From Bacteroidales bacterium (lineage in GTDB: Bacteria; Bacteroidota; Bacteroidia; Bacteroidales; JALTDM01): DNA of 6,044 nt. The position numbers were made by a program, and so were the translations under genes. Below, piece after piece: positions 3,970-6,044 of the stretch. The notes under the pieces were generated by a model. The model saw nothing but the letters and a program-made list of their open reading frames with translations. It had not been told where the DNA came from and searched no databases. The stretch is from positions 1 to 6,044 of the forward strand of contig JALTDM010000286.1 of assembly GCA_027074135.1 (NCBI GenBank). The letters are read 5' to 3'. The stretch's first letter is position 1. Each line of letters starts with the position of its first letter.

Positions 3970-6044
3970 TGTTTGTATAACTCCATTTGTTGCATAAACA
4001 GCTATCCATCTAGAACCAGAAGTACCCAGGTTAGAAACATTATCTCCATGCGGATAAACATCTGCTGCACCTAATATTAAATCCCGCCAAGAACCATTAT
4101 CCCTATCATAAGACTGTATATAACTCTTATTATTATAATAAGCTAACTCTAATCCAGCTCCTTGTGTTGGCCAATCACTTCCTTGTGCACGGATAAGACC
4201 GTTTACATCCAAAGAAGTATAAGGATTCTCTGTTTTAATACCGACATTTCCATATCCAACAGTATTTATTACCAAGTTAATACCGCTACTACTACCATAA
4301 TCATATGATTCTAATCTTGCAGCACTATTACCACTAAAAGATTCCACCCCATCAATTAATAACCCTTTTCTTGAATTACCTCCTCCATCACCAAAAAATG
4401 CTCTACCATTCCCTGCAACTTCTAAAAGTTCATGTGGATTAGCTTCACTAATACCTACCTTGCCATTCTTAAGAACTGTAACTGCATTATGTGGTGCGGA
4501 CCACGTTCCATTCCCTATAACAAATATTGGATCTGTATCTATCCAAGAAGTACTATTAGTCGACACTGTAGTATCATTAAAACGACCAATAACAGTTTCT
4601 ATATATGATTTTGCTGTCGTCCCATATCCTAAAGCAGTTGAGTAATCTCCTACTGCTTTTGTAATATAACCCATTGCAATAGAATAATTACCGACTGCTT
4701 TTGTACTTTCACCCATTACAGTAGAATAATCTCCAATCGATTCTGTGGAATGTCCCATTGCAGTAGAATAATTTCCCGCAGCTTCAGTATTAGCACCCAT
4801 TGCCATAGAAGCAGTTCCCATTGCAGTTGTATAATAGCCCATTGCTATAGAAACATCACCATTAGCATTTGTACCATATCCCATCGCATTTGAATAATTA
4901 CCATTTGCTCTAGTTTCTTTACCTATAGAAAAAGACCCTATTCCCTCTGATCTAGTTCTATATCCCATAGCTATGGAATATCCTCCTTTTGCATAACATT
5001 CTGTTCCTATAGCAAAAGAACTTTGTCCTTTTGCTGTATCTAATTCTCCTATTGCAACAGAGCTATTATAATATCCTCCTGGAATTGCTGCAGATTGAGA
5101 ACCTAAAGCAATAGATCCATCCCCATTTGCTTTCACATCAAAACCCAAAGCAAAAGAAAAAGAACCTTCTGCTTTAACATCATCTCCTATGGCAACACAA
5201 TTATCTCCTGTTGCTATCGAATATGAACCAGCTGCTAAAGAATAGTCTCCTAAAGCTTGACAATTAAAACCAAAAGTAGTAGATGTCCATCCATCAGAAA
5301 TACATCCATATCCTGTTGCTAGTGAGTTCATTCCACTTGCAGTATCAATAGTACCAATAGCAACTGCTCCACTATCAGATGCAACAGAACCCATTCCGAA
5401 TACATAAGAATAACCGGATAAAGCTTTAGGAGCAGAAGCATGAACATATTGCCATGTATGAGGATTAAAAACCATTCCCGGACCACCAAGTGCAAAACTG
5501 TAATCACCATCAGATAAAGCACTATCTCCTATAGCCATAGAATAATTACCTCTTGCCACAGCTCTATACCCCAAGGCTTGAGAGTAATTTCCGATAGCTT
5601 TACTTTCAAATCCCGTTACAAATGAGTTAGTACCTACACTATCGGGACTCTCTATCAATACCCTACCTGTCAAAAAGGCTTCCTTATTAGGATACCAATA
5701 AACTCGCGGCTCACTCGGATTGATTATTCCTACACTGTCACTAGGACATACTGCAAAATAATCATTCTCTGATCCTGACTTCATATTTACCCTGCCGCTT
5801 ACCGCAAAACCTCCTCTACTGCCTATCGCTTTTGAATTATCTTCCTCAAAATATATCCGCGTACTGTCTGAGGTAACATACAAATAAGGCCTACCCGCTC
5901 CTTTCATATTTACCCTACCGCTTACCGCAAAACCGCCTCTACTGCCTATTGCTTTATTACTATCAAGGGGCAAAAATACATGTACACTATCGGGATATAC
6001 TACAAATACAGGGTCTCCATTCTTATCCTTTACTTCAAATAATG
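3601..6044 (-). CDS. Large adhesin-like fibre protein: 41-aa repeats, YadA-like head repeats, S74 chaperone domain (5' end outside window)
   Basis: The frame stays open to the right edge, so the protein is N-terminally truncated: 813 residues are visible (numbered from the edge). An in-frame TTG at 5973 is not the start, since LFEVKDKNGDPVFVVYPDSV before it matches the following repeat pattern. Order: residues 1-89, two near-identical repeats with a KAIGSRGGFAVSGRVNMK core; 137-486, 24 units of a 14-residue YadA-head-type repeat (G-x-Y-S-x-A-x-G-x6); 487-690, a connector with VGISEANP and VGIKTENP motifs and a W-x-A-V-Y-A-x-N-G-x-I segment as in phage tail fibres; from 691, an S74 (endosialidase chaperone) domain beginning TSDKRLKKDI, then a coiled coil. 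Known S74 domains trimerise fibres and cut themselves off. I infer a trimeric surface fibre, possibly an adhesin. No YadA-type membrane anchor or T9SS domain is present at the C-terminus. A prophage fibre is less likely, as no phage gene flanks it. Confidence 0.9.
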   Translation of the reverse strand, partial: LFEVKDKNGDPVFVVYPDSVHVFLPLDSNKAIGSRGGFAVSGRVNMKGAGRPYLYVTSDSTRIYFEEDNSKAIGSRGGFAVSGRVNMKSGSENDYFAVCPSDSVGIINPSEPRVYWYPNKEAFLTGRVLIESPDSVGTNSFVTGFESKAIGNYSQALGYRAVARGNYSMAIGDSALSDGDYSFALGGPGMVFNPHTWQYVHASAPKALSGYSYVFGMGSVASDSGAVAIGTIDTASGMNSLATGYGCISDGWTSTTFGFNCQALGDYSLAAGSYSIATGDNCVAIGDDVKAEGSFSFALGFDVKANGDGSIALGSQSAAIPGGYYNSSVAIGELDTAKGQSSFAIGTECYAKGGYSIAMGYRTRSEGIGSFSIGKETRANGNYSNAMGYGTNANGDVSIAMGYYTTAMGTASMAMGANTEAAGNYSTAMGHSTESIGDYSTVMGESTKAVGNYSIAMGYITKAVGDYSTALGYGTTAKSYIETVIGRFNDTTVSTNSTSWIDTDPIFVIGNGTWSAPHNAVTVLKNGKVGISEANPHELLEVAGNGRAFFGDGGGNSRKGLLIDGVESFSGNSAARLESYDYGSSSGINLVINTVGYGNVGIKTENPYTSLDVNGLIRAQGSDWPTQGAGLELAYYNNKSYIQSYDRDNGSWRDLILGAADVYPHGDNVSNLGTSGSRWIAVYATNGVIQTSDKRLKKDIKDLQYGLNTVLKLHPVSFEWKDKSIKGENLGLIAQEVQKIVPEVVYIGKDKNKTLGIQYTGLVPVLIKAIQEQQKEIDRLNMENTELKSKVEEIDNLKAEVEKLKQTIGSVRK
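3619..3735 (-). other. C-terminal coiled coil of the S74 fragment
   Basis: From IQEQQKEIDRLNMENTEL onward, hydrophobic residues recur with heptad spacing (I, I, L, L, V, I, V, L, I) among Glu, Lys and Gln for about 39 residues, with one Asn at a core position. Such a tail after an S74 core is common in bacterial members and would help the three chains meet before folding. Confidence 0.8.
4198..4461 (-). repeat. Two VGI-x-x-x-NP connector motifs
   Basis: KVGISEANPHELLEVAG (4411-4461) and NVGIKTENPYTSLDVNG (4198-4248) are two copies of the VGI-x3-NP-x3-L-x-V-x-G motif, with starts 71 residues apart. This motif recurs in Bacteroidota tail-fibre-domain proteins, usually between repeats and the S74 domain. 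Between them lies RAFFGDGGGNSRKGLLIDG, also typical of these connectors. They probably form structured knobs or a stalk on the fibre; no binding function can be read. Confidence 0.7.
4582..5634 (-). repeat. 24 YadA-like head repeats (14 residues, 42 bases each)
   Basis: Aligning on the pattern G-x-Y-S-x-A-x-G-x6 gives 24 consecutive units. The best examples are GNYSQALGYRAVAR, GNYSMAIGDSALSD, GDYSLAAGSYSIAT and GNYSIAMGYITKAV. This is the head repeat of YadA and other trimeric autotransporter adhesins, which forms a left-handed parallel beta-roll in a trimer. The register breaks twice: by about 16 extra residues near 5413-5487 and by about 4 near 5065-5105. Units towards the C-terminus are more alike, six in a row carrying Met-Gly where earlier ones carry Ile/Leu-Gly. 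Confidence 0.9.
5779..5955 (-). repeat. Two copies of a 123-base (41-residue) tandem repeat core
   Basis: The 54-base cores at 5779-5832 and 5902-5955 both encode KAIGSRGGFAVSGRVNMK. They differ at only 4 bases by my count, all synonymous, and start 123 bases apart. Between cores is a variable segment with a Y/F-x-V-x-x-D-S-x-x-I/V pattern (YLYVTSDSTRIYF; VFVVYPDSVHVF; YFAVCPSDSVGII). The left-hand part of another unit reaches the window edge, so further copies may lie outside. Confidence 0.88.

Noticed and set aside
4460..4645. Plus-strand open frame of 61 residues inside the fibre gene
   Set aside because: Shadow of the connector region; no motif.
5328..5522. Minus-strand, other-frame open frame rich in Leu and Val
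   Set aside because: The hydrophobic run comes from reading the 42-base head repeats out of frame, not from a membrane protein.
4582..5634. Regular 42-base periodicity considered as a CRISPR array
   Set aside because: The periodicity is in frame within a long coding region, units are contiguous and degenerate, and there are no conserved repeats separated by unique spacers.
5971..5973. TTG as start of the fibre gene
   Set aside because: The frame is open to the window edge and the upstream residues fit the repeat pattern, and no signal peptide follows the TTG.
3601..6044. Prophage tail-fibre gene
   Set aside because: S74 and connector motifs occur in phage, but the visible neighbours are a T9SS cargo gene and a chromosomal glycogen operon, with no phage gene, integrase or attachment site. 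It remains possible only if phage genes lie beyond the right edge.

Overview
The window looks like a chromosomal segment of a Bacteroidota bacterium, probably Bacteroidales-like. Three things in the sequence point there: a small lipid-free secreted protein ending in a type IX secretion (T9SS) type A sorting domain; a glycogen debranching enzyme/glycosyltransferase pair of the kind Bacteroidetes carry; and AT-rich DNA with little or no Shine-Dalgarno signal in front of the genes. No RNA gene, CRISPR array, insertion sequence or integrase is visible.

Left half (about 1-3086, + strand): a tight three-gene operon. It starts with the C-terminal 388 residues of a glycogen debranching enzyme (amylo-alpha-1,6-glucosidase type), which enters from outside the window. 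Next is a complete GT-B glycosyltransferase of the glycogen/starch synthase-like kind, then a 211-residue exported protein of unknown function that looks like an outer-membrane beta-barrel. Both junctions are 4-base stop/start overlaps (ATGA, GTGA), so the genes are probably translationally coupled. The first two genes fit storage-polysaccharide metabolism in the cytoplasm; the third acts in the envelope and is not an obvious pathway partner.

Centre (3075-3092): a GC-rich hairpin lies between the converging transcription units and overlaps the stop codon of the third gene. It is U-rich on the minus-strand side and A/T-rich on the plus side, so it probably serves as a terminator for both units.

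Right half (3105-6044, - strand): a two-gene surface-protein cassette. The upstream gene is large and runs off the right edge (813 residues visible). It reads, N- to C-terminal: 41-residue repeats with a KAIGSRGGFAVSGR core, 24 YadA-like head repeats of 14 residues, a tail-fibre-like connector with two VGI-x-NP motifs, and a Peptidase_S74 intramolecular chaperone domain with a putative self-cleavage Ser-Asp bond, ending in a coiled coil. After 34 bases comes a 153-residue secreted protein with a T9SS sorting domain. My reading is that the large protein forms a trimeric adhesin-like fibre matured by S74 self-cleavage, and that the small T9SS cargo is a co-expressed companion. The domain calls are well supported by motifs; the partnership is inference from gene order.
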